From Thamnocephalis sphaerospora (lineage: Eukaryota > Zoopagomycota > Zoopagomycetes > Zoopagales > Sigmoideomycetaceae), in the NCBI GenBank assembly GCA_003614735.1, contig KZ992544.1, forward strand, positions 1-32,774: 32,774 bases of DNA, in the 5' to 3' direction. Each line of letters begins with the position of its first letter. Position 1 is the stretch's first letter. A program made the position numbers and the translations under genes. Positions 10,090 through 21,686 of this stretch are shown here, piece by piece. The notes beneath the pieces are model-generated. The model worked only from the letters and a program-made list of their open reading frames with translations. It was not told the DNA's origin and searched no databases.

Positions 10090-10980
10090 CTACCTTGTAT
10101 ATTCGGCACGTCGAAACTGAAGCTGGCCTGCAGTGCGCATGTGACTGCTGCTATTGCGGTGTCTGCATAGCATCCGATTGACGAGTGTGGCACTGACCAA
10201 GACTAAATCATAATTGTTGAGTTAGCCGTGCCACTTTGTGCGCATCCGTTACAGTGACTTACGATCAACACCATAGACATATGTTGAATTTTCGGGAATC
10301 AGATCGAGAAGAACGGCAACTGCAGTGATAATCGCCGACAAGACGACAAAAAACGCAGAGACCAACCCCTCCTGACGCAGTTCCACATACAGAGCGGTGC
10401 TGAAGCCTCCACGAAGCGCCCGACTTACTACGTAAAGGTAGAGCCCGGACAGCGTGATATTAGTGACAATGTCGACAACAAACTTGGCCAGCGTCCAGTA
10501 GGCATCCATCTTCACTAGGCAGGAGCCGTTCTTGTCCATATAAATGGACAGGGTAAAAAAACCGGAGACGCCGACGAAAAAGGTGGCAAATATTAGCACA
10601 CCGCCCAGTTGCAGTAGCCACTTGTGGCGCATCCACGCATAGTATACGCGGATAAACAGGATGGCGGCAATGGAGGCCGTGCCAAATGATATTGCGGTCG
10701 CGTCCAGCGCGAGAATTGTATCGCAGTTGGCGAATCCTGGCCAGGCGCGCTGTATTTCGACGTAGAAACAGATAACGCCGCCAATCACATTGGGGATAAT
10801 ATTGAGCACCGGCACAAGTAGTCGCGTGCCTCTGGTATGGCGGCGTGCATACAAAAGAGCACATCCTTGGCGAGCATTGCTGAAAAACACCCAAAACATT
10901 ACAGTAAGCAGAACGACAAACGCCGAGTTGCGCATATCGCGAGGCACATTCAGCGGCACATGGCTATGGAAAAGAGACAT
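10090..10980 (-). CDS. Seven-transmembrane orphan protein, array copy 3
   Basis: Exons 10980-10263 (718 nt) and 10202-10090 (113 nt), 276 aa, with a 60-nt intron GTAAGT...TTAG. Without splicing, translation would stop soon after GVDRKSL, inside TM7. The second exon supplies LVSATLVNRMLC and a tail containing AGQLQFRR, which is shared with copy 4, so these two form a subgroup. Membrane segments, Cys86, Arg111 and Cys154 sit at the same positions as in the other copies. Two further in-frame ATGs lie just upstream (10986 and 11001). I chose 10980 because MSLF matches the family and gives the invariant exon length. Confidence 0.87.
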
Positions 10981-12352
10981 GGACATTGGCTTGCTTGGCA
11001 AGATTAGCGGTAATGCTTCGCGCTATACTATATGCTCGCGCACTATGCAAGAGATACGCACGAAAACGCGTTGATACAGCGGTAGAGTGGGGTAGATGTC
11101 GGGACGAGAGTAGCGGTGTGTGAAGGCAGGAGACAAAGAAAAGATGAACGAGCCAAATACGGCGACAATGGCGGAGGCATACGTGTAGTAGTCATGCCGT
11201 GCCACCATAGACTTGTAGGCAAGTGTTTTCAAAACCACAATGAACAAACTGTGCCGGCACGTGTGGATCCCGTATTGTCCTTTTGGTCTGATTTAGCAAT
11301 GCCAGACCCCTTACTTGGAAAATGTTGCACTGGCGCTTGACATCGGGTAAATGTCCGCCACTCCACGCAGTTTTGTACAGTCCAATTGGTGAAAAGCGCA
11401 ATAAGCGTAACACCAGTTTACCTCGAACGTGAACTAGCGAAACAAAAGATGGCCGCCATTGAACCGCGCGTTACAAGGCCTGCTGGTGCCAGCTTTCGAC
11501 TCTTTGAGATCGTACTCTACGTTGCTGCCTTGGCACTTTGTCGCCGGCGTGACGCGTTGCACTGTAGCGTTGCATGACAGTGGGGTATAGCGTTTGATGT
11601 GTGTGTATGGCTGTTTGGCGCCGGATGCACTGCAGGCGGATGCGCTCTTTTGGGACTGTTTGAAGTTGGGAGCCAATTGACAAGGGGGAACTGTGAAAAA
11701 GCTGGCAATATGTGGCTTTTGTTACATGTGCGGTCTTTTTGGTCCGCGCCGACACCCAAAACGTCATGGACTGGTGGCAGGTGCTTGCGGTCAACGAGCG
11801 CGAGTGAGAATGCCATTTCCATCTATTGATCTAGGCACCTGGCCCAGTATGCCGACTGTGGCTGCCGTAGCCAGACATGCAGTATTTGCGAAAGCGTGTC
11901 AACGCTACATCACAGCGACATCTACGGCAAAATGGCCCATCAGCCTATCCGTGTGCCTATACCTGGCGGCGAATGAGGCGGGGTGCTATTAGGGCTTGTG
12001 TTACGCCTGCAGAATAGCGGGTTGCCAGAAAACCGGCAGTAATGGCGCCAAGGTAACCTACGCAGCAAGTGCAGTCAAGTTGTCCTCGTTACAAAGCAGA
12101 AAGAGAAGAGTAAGTGATTTTACTCTTGCCAAAGCGCAGATCAGTGTACGCTCCTATGCGCAGGTAAACACTACCATGGTTATGTGCTGCAACTGGGCTT
12201 GCAGCGTACATCTGCGGGGGGTCTCCAACCAAATTTATTTTGGAATATCGTGCTGCTGTCGATTTGCAGTCAAATGTGTCGACCATCGTTGCGGTAGTGC
12301 TATGCCGATTGCCCCTGTGAACTTGTTTAGTGCGCGCTGATTCGATGTGCGT
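10981..12352. other. Intergenic region without a supported gene
   Basis: About 1.4 kb between 7TM copy 3 and the beta-trefoil-like gene. Frames of up to 126 codons on both strands overlap one another and show no motif. I see no tRNA or repeat. Confidence 0.5.
11056..11063 (-). promoter_or_regulatory. Shared upstream motif of the 7TM array (copy 3)
   Basis: TCGTGCGT on the minus strand, 76 bases before the ATG. It is followed by GTGCGCGAGCATATAG, which includes a second related core and a TATA-like stretch. Confidence 0.35.
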
Positions 12353-12918
12353 TTACGCCGAGGCTGTTACGGTTTCGAGTTTGAATTTCTGGAACTCATC
12401 GGATGAATCACATGCTACCGTAACAAGCTGCTCTTCGTTGCCGAAGAAGGCGGACGAGATGCATAACTGCGCTCCTGATCCGCCATCATCTTGGGCAATC
12501 CAGCTAAGCTGGTCGCTAAAGTATGGCGTTAGTTAATCCGCGTATCAGCCAAATAGTGCTTTGCGTATACACCGGTGCATACGTACTCTCCACGATCCTT
12601 GCGTTGCCACTTTTGCGCGTCTGTTTCTTCGTATGGATTCAAGATAATAGACCCACCGGTTGCAGTGAAGCACGTATTACTCCCCAAATTGCATACAGAG
12701 TTGACTCCGCCATCAAGTGAGGCTATTTTCCAGAGTCCCTCGGATCCAGTAGCAGGTGGCTGATCGCATGGAAAAAGAACGACATTTTGGTGCAGCTCAG
12801 TAGCACACAGTTGATCATGTGCTTGTATGCGATATACACTCGAATCCTGTGTCATTGCACTGTCCGAGATTGCAGCCATAATGGCGACAGTACATAAAAC
12901 TAGTTGTAGACTGCGCAT
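12353..12918 (-). CDS. Secreted ricin-B / beta-trefoil-like protein, two exons
   Basis: The Met at 12918 starts a signal peptide (MRSLQLVLCTVAIMAAISDS) and is preferred to the upstream Met at 13035. My model is exon 1 12918-12583 and exon 2 12508-12353, 163 aa, with a 74-nt intron carrying a CTAAC branch site. An alternative donor, GTATAC ending exon 1 at 12571, gives a 62-nt intron and four more residues. Exon 2 stays open from YFSDQLSWIAQDDGG to the TAA at 12353 and clearly continues the protein. Three repeats each place a Cys pair before a W/F-containing strand (EGLWKIAS, QKWQRKD, FQKFKLE), as in beta-trefoil lectins. Sugar binding outside the cell is inferred; the QxW motif is only approximate, so it may be a divergent trefoil. 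Confidence 0.65.
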
Positions 12919-13016
12919 TTTGGCGGTGGTGATAGCAGCAATAGTGGCTTGTGTGATAGCCAAGGCAGTAGAAACGAGAGTAGCTGGTGTTGACCAAGTC
13001 AGCGCGCGATCTGAAG

Positions 13017-13025
13017 GCTTATATG
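13017..13025 (-). promoter_or_regulatory. Possible TATA box of the beta-trefoil-like gene
   Basis: The minus strand reads CATATAAGC about 100 bases before the chosen ATG at 12918, a normal position for a core promoter. It lies inside the longer frame that begins at 13035, which supports the downstream start. Confidence 0.4.
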
Positions 13026-13370
13026 GTTGGTACAACTATCACGCCATGGTCAAAGATACACTGCTGCCACAGTTGACGACATGGTGATGGCACGCGCCTC
13101 TTTCGGCTGTGCAGCTGCTTGCGTACATCAGCTGCTGTGCAGTGACCTAATGGCTGGCTATACGATATAATGTCGTGTCGGTGTACATGCGCAACGATGT
13201 ATACGTCATTGGTGTGTTTTGTCAAGGTGTGGTCGCGTTCACGCTGCGGCCGTGGAACTAGTTGTCAACGCGCTCACCGTTGCATTGTTGTTACTGCTTC
13301 GTGCAGCGCTCGCACATGCATACAAGTGGACGCGTATCTTGCAGTTTTGTGAAATGTGCTGATGGGTACG

Positions 13371-13565
13371 CTACTTTAGCCGGTAAGGCTTGGTACTTGC
13401 GCTGGCAACCATAGAGCAGTCTGCATTGCTGCATGCAACAGCGGTATCGCCGTAGCAAATGGTTTTTCCAGTCGGATGGCATGCATCTGAGTGCGACCAT
13501 CTATTTACCAGTGTAATGATTGGTGCACTGCCGCAGTCATTGGCGCACCGACTCTGCGGTGTCAC
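13371..13565 (-). CDS. Possible cysteine-rich small protein or exon
   Basis: A 64-codon frame with six Cys, including DACHPTGKTICYGDTAVACS and NADCSM. The Cys pattern resembles small secreted or carbohydrate-binding modules, but there is no signal peptide in frame and no assigned upstream exon. A TATA-like CTATATACC sits about 120 bases upstream. It could be the last exon of a small secreted protein or chance. Confidence 0.2.
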   Translation of the reverse strand: MTPQSRCANDCGSAPIITLVNRWSHSDACHPTGKTICYGDTAVACSNADCSMVASASTKPYRLK

Positions 13566-14335
13566 ACATGCTATTCTTCAATTTTGAGTAGTCGTTAGTG
13601 CCCAGCACCCGACGTAGACCAACGCATATGGCGGTTGAATATGCACGCTAATCACGTAGCGGGAAAATACAGTGTTGCGATGGTATATAGTCCTGCTTAG
13701 ATGGCGAGGCGCGGATAGACGTGTGTATTGGCAAACGCAACGCGCAGCGCTGAGTGTGCTACGTCAAAATTCAAAGTAGCGAGCTGCAAAGAAACGGAGT
13801 GCCGCATGTTGGAGTAGGCATGGAAAACAAAGTTTACGTCGTTGCTATCGTGTCGCCAAAACGCCGGCAGATTAGCGCCAAACGCCAACAGCCCAAACCA
13901 GGCCATTGTGATCAGTCTCGTACGTGGCTACAACACTTTTTCGTCAAACGAGCGCTGGATAGTAGTTCTTCATGCGTTAGCAACAAAGGCTGCAAGCGTT
14001 TGTGGAGGCAGTATGCTCATCCATCAATTTACCCTGCAGTAATCAAGTGCGCAATGCGGGCAAGGATAAAGTGGTAATGCTGACCGTGTTTGCAAGTCTG
14101 CTGTCACGTGCTCGTCTCGCGCCGTCCTTTCAAGTTTGCCACAGTCGCTTGCACAGCATTATTGTACTCTGTACACTAACTGGATAAACAGCAATGATTA
14201 TTTTGGGGCGCCGAAGATAGGGTTGTTGGCAAATGCTAGTGCCACGCACGTACATATAAGCAGGGCAAGAAAATGAAGAAGATTGGGCTATAAGGGTACT
14301 TTTGTCTCATCTGCGGTACACAAGGGTCTTGACAT

Positions 14336-15235
14336 TTACCCTGTTGCATGGTCAACACGCCGAAACTGCAGCTGACCCGCAGAGCGTTTTTGATTACCAC
14401 TGCCACGGTTTTTACAGAGCATCTGGTTGATGAGCGTGGCGCTGATCAGGACTAGACGACAGATGATAGAGGTTAGCCATGCTACTTTGCGTGTGCGCAC
14501 CGCTAAAGCAGACTTACGATCGACGCCGTAAATGTACACCGAATGGTCGGAAGCAAGGTCCAGAAGGACGATGACGGCGGTGATAATGGCCGAGATAACG
14601 ACCAGAAACGCAGAGAGCATTCCCTCGTGACGGAGCTTTTCATACAAAGCCGTGCTAAAGCCTCTGCGGAGCATCTGGCCCAGCACAAACAGATAAAGGC
14701 CGGAGAGGGTGAGGTTGGTGGCAATGTCCGTACCAAACTTGGCCAGCGACCAATGCTTGTCCATCGACGTCAAGCAGGTGCCCTTTTCGTCGGCATACAT
14801 GCTCAAAGCAAAGAAGCCGGTGACGCCAACCACAAAGGTGGCAAGAATGAGCACGCCACCCAGGTACAGCAGCCATCTGTGCCGCATCCAAGCGTAGTAT
14901 ACACGGATAAACAGGATGGCGACGATGGAGGATGTGCCAAATGCCAGCGAGACGACATCCAGCACGCGAACCACCTCGCAGGTGGTAAATCCGGGCCAGA
15001 CGCGCTGGATGAGAACAAAGGCGCTGGTGAAGCAGCATGCCAAGTTGGGAATGATGTTGAGTATGGGCACATACAGTCGCGTGCCTCTAGTGTGTCGGCG
15101 CATGTACAAAAGGCGGACTCCGTCGTAGAGGTTGCTGAGAAACACCCAGAGCATTAGGGTAAGAAGAATCACATATATCGAGTGCTGCACGCTGCGGGTC
15201 ACTATCAGCGGCTCGCGATTTCTCATAAGAGACAT
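14336..15235 (-). CDS. Seven-transmembrane orphan protein, array copy 4
   Basis: Exons 15235-14518 (718 nt) and 14451-14336 (116 nt), 277 aa, with a 66-nt intron GTAAGT...CTAG. As in copy 2, the intron is a multiple of three with no stop, so retention would insert 22 residues in TM7 and keep the tail. The protein keeps RRHTRGTRL after TM1, WPGFTTC (Cys86), RVYYAWMRHRW (Arg111), KGTC (Cys154, with the usual glycosylation Asn replaced by Lys), LSGLYLFVL and LRHEG. The C-tail SAGQLQFRR is shared with copy 3. The start is fixed by family length and the MSL beginning. Confidence 0.88.
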   Translation of the reverse strand: MSLMRNREPLIVTRSVQHSIYVILLTLMLWVFLSNLYDGVRLLYMRRHTRGTRLYVPILNIIPNLACCFTSAFVLIQRVWPGFTTCEVVRVLDVVSLAFGTSSIVAILFIRVYYAWMRHRWLLYLGGVLILATFVVGVTGFFALSMYADEKGTCLTSMDKHWSLAKFGTDIATNLTLSGLYLFVLGQMLRRGFSTALYEKLRHEGMLSAFLVVISAIITAVIVLLDLASDHSVYIYGVDRKSALAVRTRKVAWLTSIICRLVLISATLINQMLCKNRGSGNQKRSAGQLQFRRVDHATG

Positions 15236-15398
15236 GCTTGATCGAATTGCGCAGCAGGCGTAATGGCAAACCCGCCTCAGGCGAGTGGATTATGAGTCTG
15301 CGCGCCGTGCAAGGAGATGCACGCAGAGAGCGCAACGTTGGCGGAGAAGACGAGAGAAGAAAGGGCTGCAGAGCACACTCGCACACACATGCACTGCC

Positions 15399-15406
15399 GC
15401 ACACGA
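15399..15406 (-). promoter_or_regulatory. Shared upstream motif of the 7TM array (copy 4)
   Basis: TCGTGTGC on the minus strand, directly after a CCATCTTCTC pyrimidine run, 164 bases before the ATG. Confidence 0.35.
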
Positions 15407-16098
15407 GAGAAGATGGAATGTAAAGAGCGAGATAACCGGGTGCCGGACAACAAAGAAAGCGGGATATGTATATAGCTGTGCTGTGTTACGACGGCCTGTG
15501 AACAAAAGCGCCTGCGATGCCACAATGAGCAGATCGTGGCAACATGCGTAGACCCGTTTTGGCTTGCCAACCTGGTATAGCGAGGATAGGCGCCATGCCA
15601 GCGGAGGCCACAGCACCAATTTCCAAAAGCAGCAAAGAGCGGTGCCTAAGATTGCGGGTGAACTTTTGCCATTGCCCTATTATAACATTGCCGTTCGATT
15701 GCGCCGAGCGGAAAGAACGGACGTGAGAGCTGCTGATCAGCCTGAAACAGAGTCAGCCGACCAGGCTGTAGTGATATTCGTGTGTGGGTAACGTGTGTCG
15801 ACCGGTGCTGGCTCGGGACAGTCGTTTCTTTTGGCGGCATATCGTGCTGCCATCTGCTCGTTGCACTTTATGCAATGCTTCCGGCAGCCAATTACCAGCA
15901 CCCAGGTGCGAGCTGTGACGTCTGCACTACTTTGGAGGGTTGCTGCCATGCAGCCACGCTGCCCGCGTAGGGCCGCTTGATGCTGAGCGTGCCGTGGGTA
16001 AGCGGCTGTCTCCGGTATAGGATGCCTCTTTCGCTACACACGGCTTTTTCTCAAACATTGATCGATAGCCGTGTGACACGCTGTGGCGGCTTGTACAC

Positions 16099-16260
16099 CT
16101 ATGCCGGAGCTGCTATGACGCTGGTGTACGGCCCATTCCCACATCCTCTCTGCTCGGAGCCGTGCCAGAATCTGTCGTCTGAGTCGCTTTGCAGCGTGGC
16201 CCAAGTCCAAGCATAGCCGATATGCAGTAGCGCAGCTGTCAGCAAATAGGCGTTCATCAT
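16099..16260 (-). CDS. Possible small secreted protein (signal peptide followed by a short chain)
   Basis: From the double Met at 16260 the frame gives 53 residues. MMNAYLLTAALLHIGYAWTWA looks like a signal peptide and is followed by an acidic, Trp- and Gly-containing stretch. A second frame open over about 55 codons begins just after the stop, and a CATAG acceptor-like site lies at the junction, so a spliced longer protein is possible. No family recognised. Confidence 0.25.
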   Translation of the reverse strand: MMNAYLLTAALLHIGYAWTWATLQSDSDDRFWHGSEQRGCGNGPYTSVIAAPA

Positions 16261-17103
16261 CGGCTTGGTTAGTTGGCGTTGATTATTTTCGGTCGTCAAA
16301 GATAATGCGACTGGTTAGACGAGGTAACCCCATTCGGTGGTTTGCAGGCCCAATTGAGTGGGCGCATAAAAGGTGTAGCCAGCTCACTCTGTAAAGATGC
16401 TTTAGTCTACTGGCAGGACTGCTGTGACTGCACCGTCTCTGCGCTGTTGGTAGCATGCTGTTGCCATGCTCTGTGATGGTTGAGCAGACCAAGTGGGTGG
16501 GCAGAAATCACGCCGCTAACGTTGCCAAGTGCTGTCTTGAGTGTTGCAGTAACATGATGGGTCGCCAAGGGCTTGGCTAGCATACACAGTAAAGTCTATT
16601 GGCTCGCTGCTCTAGCAGCAGACGAGCAAACTCGATGATCCAGCAAAATTGTGTGTTTGCAGATTTGGTACAGCCACTTTGAAGGCATGATTACTAGACG
16701 CCATCGTGGCGGTTCTGTGCACACTCATGGCGGCGGCTCATTGGTCTTTTGGTCCGGTGGATGTCTGGGGAAGCTTTCCATGGAGCACAGGGCATGTAGA
16801 TCAGGTGATACAGTGGCTGCCAAAATGCGTCACTGGTATTTGGCATCCCCTCCGTCGTTACTACGGCTTATCGTCACTTGTTCCATTACCTTGTCTTTTC
16901 ACGCTTGTCCTTTGCCCCGTACTACGTGCAGCTTTCTCCTTTGCTACGCATTTTGGCCCAGTTGTGCGTTTACATTGTGCACACTGAGACTCATCTGCTG
17001 CACCATAAGCCTGGTCTTTGGTGTGCAGCATTTCTTATCAAACACCCAACGTTATTCGAGAGACAGGGCCTACCGTGATAGTCTGTCTACGCTGTAGGAC
17101 AGC

Positions 17104-20100
17104 ATGCGCTGGCCGGCGATCTTTACCCGGCAACTTGCCGTGGTCGCTGCGGTAGGGTCCGCTACGGTGGCGCTGCTGGCTGCGACGACGACCGCCGCTA
17201 GCGGGAGCGTCTCTGCACCCGCAAATGAGCCCCGCCATGCACCTGGCCGCTGTGCCATGTATGGCCAGTGTGGCGGCAAGTCGTCGAGTGTCTTTGCACA
17301 GCCGCTCAACTGTCCAACAGACCGCGAAGCAGTTCATGTGAGTTGGACAGCAGAAGCGCGTGGCTAAAGGGGCTGCAGACACTCGCGCTAACGTACAGGC
17401 AACGCTACACCGGTCGCACACTGACCACGTTTCTCCGGACATGTAGCCCGATAGCGCGCATCGTGCTCGCCTAGTCGAGGTGTGTGGCGAGGCGTTTCGC
17501 ACTCGGCCTGTCTGCTGCGACACGAAACAGCTGGATGCGCTACAGGCACAGACCAAGATTGCCTACAACGTTGTCAGCGCATGTCCGGCCTGCTGGAACA
17601 ACTTTCTCTCCTTTTTCTGCGAGTTTACATGCTCGCCCGATCAGTCTACCTTTATGAACGTCACTGCTACACAAGTGTCGCCACTCACCAAGAAGCGCAT
17701 TGTCACGGAGGCAGACATATTTGTGGAGCCGGCATTTGGCGAGGGCTTTTACAACTCGTGCAAAGACGTCAAGTTTCCCTCAGACAATGGCTTTGTGATG
17801 AATCTGATTGGCGGTGGCGCCAAAGATTACCACGGCATGCTCAAGTTCATGGGCACCGAGCGCACCGGTGGATCGCCCTTTCAGCTGAACTTTCCGCGCC
17901 AGTCGCCTGCGCTGCCGATGCTTACGATGAACGCTACCACGCAGCGGTGCAACGCGACAGACTATGCGGCGCGATGCTCGTGCGTTGACTGCGGCGACGT
18001 GTGCCCGCAGCTGGAAAGCGTGCCTAGCGAGACGGACCGCTGTCACGTCGGAAAGCTAGCTTGCTGGCCGTTTGCCCTCATTGTGGCCTATCTGTCTCTG
18101 ACGCTTGTGGTAGGCGGTGCTATCTGGGCGGTACGCCGTGGTCTGCTTCGTCGCGACTCTTCCGGTTTCGAGCCTGTACCGCTCAGCTCCGACGAGGTGG
18201 CGCAACTATCTACGGAGGGTGCAAGCAGCGGTCTGAGCGACCATGCACCCGGGGAGCATCGACTAGGCGTCTTTTTCCAGCGCTGGTTCTACAGGCTCGG
18301 CTTCTTTTGCGCTTCGAACCCTTGGCAGGTGATCATCATTTCCGTGATCGCCGTCGGCATCTGTTCCCTCGGCTGGTCGCGTTTCCAGGTGGATACGGCA
18401 CCCGAAAAGCTTTGGGTTGGGCCGAATTCCGAGGTGGCTCGGCAAAAGGCCTTCTTTGACGAGCACTTTTCACCATTCTACCGCACCGAGCAGCTGATCT
18501 TGTCCAACGCGGACGGCGCGTCTACAGACAGCGTGGTCACGGAAAAGAACATGCGCTTGCTCTTCCGTATCCAAAAGGCCATCTCGGAGATTTCGGTGGC
18601 GGCGCCAAGCAAGGAGGCGGGCGCTGCCAGCCACGCTATGCGTAATGCTGTGATGCCTCATACGTTGACAGCAACCAAGAATATCACGCTAGACGACTTG
18701 TGTCTAAAGCCAACCGGCGATGGGTGTGTTATTCAGTCTGTCACAGGATACTGGAGCAATGATGAAAAACGCTTTGACTCGCGCACTTGGGCGAGACGCT
18801 TCAGGTCGTGTACAAACCAGCCGTCTGGATGTCTGCCAGACTTTCAGCAGCCAATCAAGCCTGATATGGTGCTGGGCGGCTTCAAGGATGCGGACTTTAT
18901 GAGCGCGCGTGCGCTCATTGTTACATACGTGTTGCGCAACTCGATCAAGCCGGAAGAGGTGGCGCGTGCCTCGCTTTGGGAGAACGCGTTCGTGCAGTTC
19001 ATGCGCAAGCTGCCAGAGAACAAGGCCTTTGACACCTCCGGTGTGCGCATCGACTTTTCTTCCGAGGTAAACACGAGTGTGCGTTACTCAGCTGCGCGTG
19101 CCATTGGCGCTAACATGCTGTCCATTATGTAATGCTACCGCGCAGATCTCGGTAGAGCAGGAGCTGAACAAGTCTAGCAACACCGACATTCGCACTGTGG
19201 TCATCAGCTACATTGCCATGTTTCTCTACGTGTCGCTGGCGCTTGGCCATCTTACGCGTGCCAACTCGTTCCGCCGGCTGGCTGTCGAGTCCAAGTTCCA
19301 GCTGGGCGTGGGTGGCATCCTGATTGTGCTTGCTTCCGTGTCCGTGTCGGTGGGCATATTCTCCTTTGCTGGCTGGCGCTGCACGCTTATTATTGCCGAG
19401 GTCATACCCTTTCTGGTGCTGGCAGTGGGCGTGGATAACGTCTTTATCCTGGTGCAAGAATTCCAGCGCCAGACGGACGAGTGCTTTGAAGAGGGTGACG
19501 AAGCGTCGGTGCAGGAGCGGTGCGCGCGCACTCTGGCACGCATGGGTCCCAGCATTCTTCTTTCGGCCGTCGCGGAGACGATCGCATTCGGCTTTGGCGG
19601 CTTTGTCGACATGCCGGCCGTCAGCTCGTTTGCCGTCTACGCCGCGTTGGCGGTCTGGGTCGATTTTATGCTTCAGGTCACCTGCTTTGTTGCATGCATG
19701 GCTTTGGACGCCGAGCGCGCCGAGGTAAGTGAACGGTTGCACGGACGTCGGTGGTGCTCGTCGAGCGCTAACCAACGCAATGCCATCCGCTCGCAGGAGG
19801 ATCGCATCGATTGCTTCCCATGCATTCGCGTACCCGACACTGACCGGCCAGACCAGGAGGGTCTGATTCAGAGCTTTTTCCGTATCAACTATGCACCGTT
19901 TATTTTGCAGCGCTGGATTAAGCCGGCCGTTATTCTTGGTTTCCTTGGCCTCTTCTTCGCCAGTCTTGCATTGATCCCCAGCGTAGAGCTTGGTTTGGGT
20001 ACGTGCAATGGGCTAGCGCGGGCATTGTCGCCGTTGCTATCGACACTTTGCTAACGATTGGCGATGCGCAAACAGACCAGCGCGTTGCGCTACCAAGCGA

Positions 20101-21521
20101 TTCGTACATGATCTCGTACTTTGACCGGCTCAACCAGTACTTCCGCACCGGCCCGCCAGTCTACTTTGTCGTGGAGGGAGGCCAGCCGGTGGAGCGTGCC
20201 GGCCAGCTCAAGTTGTGCGGCCGATTTTCCACCTGTGACGCCTTTTCGTTGTCGAATGTCTTGGAGCAGGAGCGCAAGCGGCCAGAGTTTTCGTACATTG
20301 CGCAGCCGACGGCAAGCTGGCTGGACGACTACTTTCACTGGCTGAACCCGAATGCAGACATGTGCTGCCGCGTGCGGCGTGGCACCAACGACCCTTGCGA
20401 GGCATGGGACGATGAAGACGAGTGTGAAACATGCTTTGCATCGCGTACGCCACCTTGGAATGTTACTCTGGAAGGTATGCCTCACGGCGCCGAGTTTGTG
20501 CGCTACCTTCGTCGCTGGCTGGAGGCAGTACCGGATGAGATGTGCCCCATCGCGGGGTCGGCCGCGTACGGCGACGCTATCACCGTCGACTGGCAGTCCA
20601 ACACAGTGATTGCCTCGCACTTCCGCTCCTACCACACGCCGCTCAAGACACAGTCCGATTACATCGAGGCCTACCTGTCCGCCCGGCGCATCGCCGACAA
20701 TATCTCGGAACGCACTGGTCTGCGCGTGTTTCCCTACTCGATCTTCTACATCTTCTTTGCGCAGTATGCCGACATTGTCCAGCTGACCAGCATCCTGCTT
20801 GGCGCAGCGGTACTGGCCATCGGCCTTGTCACCTGGCTGCTGCTGGCGTCGCTGAGCACCGCACTCATCGTCATGACATGCGTGATCATGATCGTGGTCG
20901 ATGTGGTCGGCGTCATGGCCCTCTGGAACGTCAGCCTGAATGCCGTCAGTCTGGTGAACCTGATGATTTGCATTGGCATCAGCGTGGAGTTTTGCTGCCA
21001 CATTGGTCGAGCCTTCCTCGCCGAGATGGGCGGCCGCAACCAGCGCGCCTATCGCGCACTCGTGGACGTCGGCAGTTCGGTATGTACGCTGCGTTCATTC
21101 GTATCAAACTACGCCCACTAATCATCGTTACGGTCGTCACGCGCAGGTCTTTTCCGGCATCACTATCACTAAGCTGATTGGCATTTCTATTCTTGCTTTC
21201 TCTCGCAGCAAGATCTTTGTCATCTACTACTTCCGTATCTACCTGGCCATTGTGGTGCTGGGTGCACTACACGGCCTTGTCCTGCTGCCGGTACTGCTCA
21301 GTTTAGTGGGCGGGGACGCGCCCATCCGCATCATATCCGCGCCCGGTGCAGGCGGCCGGTCGCAAGGCTTGACCTTTACGCCGCCACCACGCCGCCGCCA
21401 TCTGACCAAGCAGTCAGGCCGGCGCAGCGACCGACACCCGAATCGCGCCGACTCTGACGCGGATGAGCTGGCCGATGACGAGCGTGTTGTCGTAATGGAC
21501 CGCGACGACGTGGTCGCGTAA
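17104..21521 (+). CDS. NPC1: Niemann-Pick type C1-like sterol transporter, six exons
   Basis: Moves sterol out of the late endosome/vacuole lumen. Exon model: 17104-17337, 17480-19066, 19146-19724, 19797-19998, 20076-21079 and 21147-21521, giving 1326 aa, close to human and yeast NPC1/Ncr1. The last four introns (79, 72, 77, 67 nt) restore conserved sequence exactly; the first (142 nt) is less certain and its acceptor could be a few bases off. A signal peptide precedes the N-terminal sterol-binding domain ([36 protein letters not shown]). A membrane helix follows near residue 273, then the luminal middle domain. The sterol-sensing domain (exon 3) contains [19 protein letters not shown] and ends ALDAERAE. 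Next come the Cys-rich luminal domain (exon 5, GPPVYFV) and the last helices with GSSVFSGIT. The gene converges on NAB2, with 165 bases between the stops. Confidence 0.96.
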
Positions 21522-21686
21522 ACGGATAGTGGGCCACCACTGTCTATACATCATCATCATCTGTTTACCTATAAATCTATACATTGTTTGACGCATTATG
21601 CACGCAGCGGTGGGCACAGGAGCGGGCACGGCGTCCGATAGCAGCCGTCAGCTAGGGAAACATTGGTGAGTATTTGGAAATCGCCA

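Larger units (their letters stand above)
12919..14335. other. Intergenic region with weak small-ORF candidates
   Basis: About 1.4 kb between the beta-trefoil-like gene and 7TM copy 4. Besides the possible Cys-rich ORF at 13371-13565, the other frames (for example 107 codons plus at 13754) show no supported features. Confidence 0.5.
15236..17103. other. Long intergenic region between 7TM copy 4 and NPC1
   Basis: About 1.9 kb shared by two divergent promoters (copy 4 to the left, NPC1 to the right). Apart from the weak secreted-protein candidate at 16099-16260, frames such as the 148-codon plus frame at 16651 have no supported features. Confidence 0.5.

Noticed and set aside
14543-15157. 204-codon plus-strand open frame
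   Set aside because: Antisense to exon 1 of 7TM copy 4. Similar antisense frames occur opposite the other copies, which explains their mutual likeness.
16651-17097. 148-codon frame with hydrophobic runs upstream of NPC1
   Set aside because: Cys/Leu-rich composition without clear membrane topology or family motif, in the likely NPC1 promoter.
17482-17988. 168-codon frame overlapping NPC1 exon 2
   Set aside because: Shifted by two bases from the NPC1 frame and without any independent motif.
20090-21001. 303-codon minus-strand open frame
   Set aside because: It lies antisense to exon 5 of NPC1, which is strongly supported; His/Asp-rich antisense frames are a common by-product of GC-rich coding sequence.
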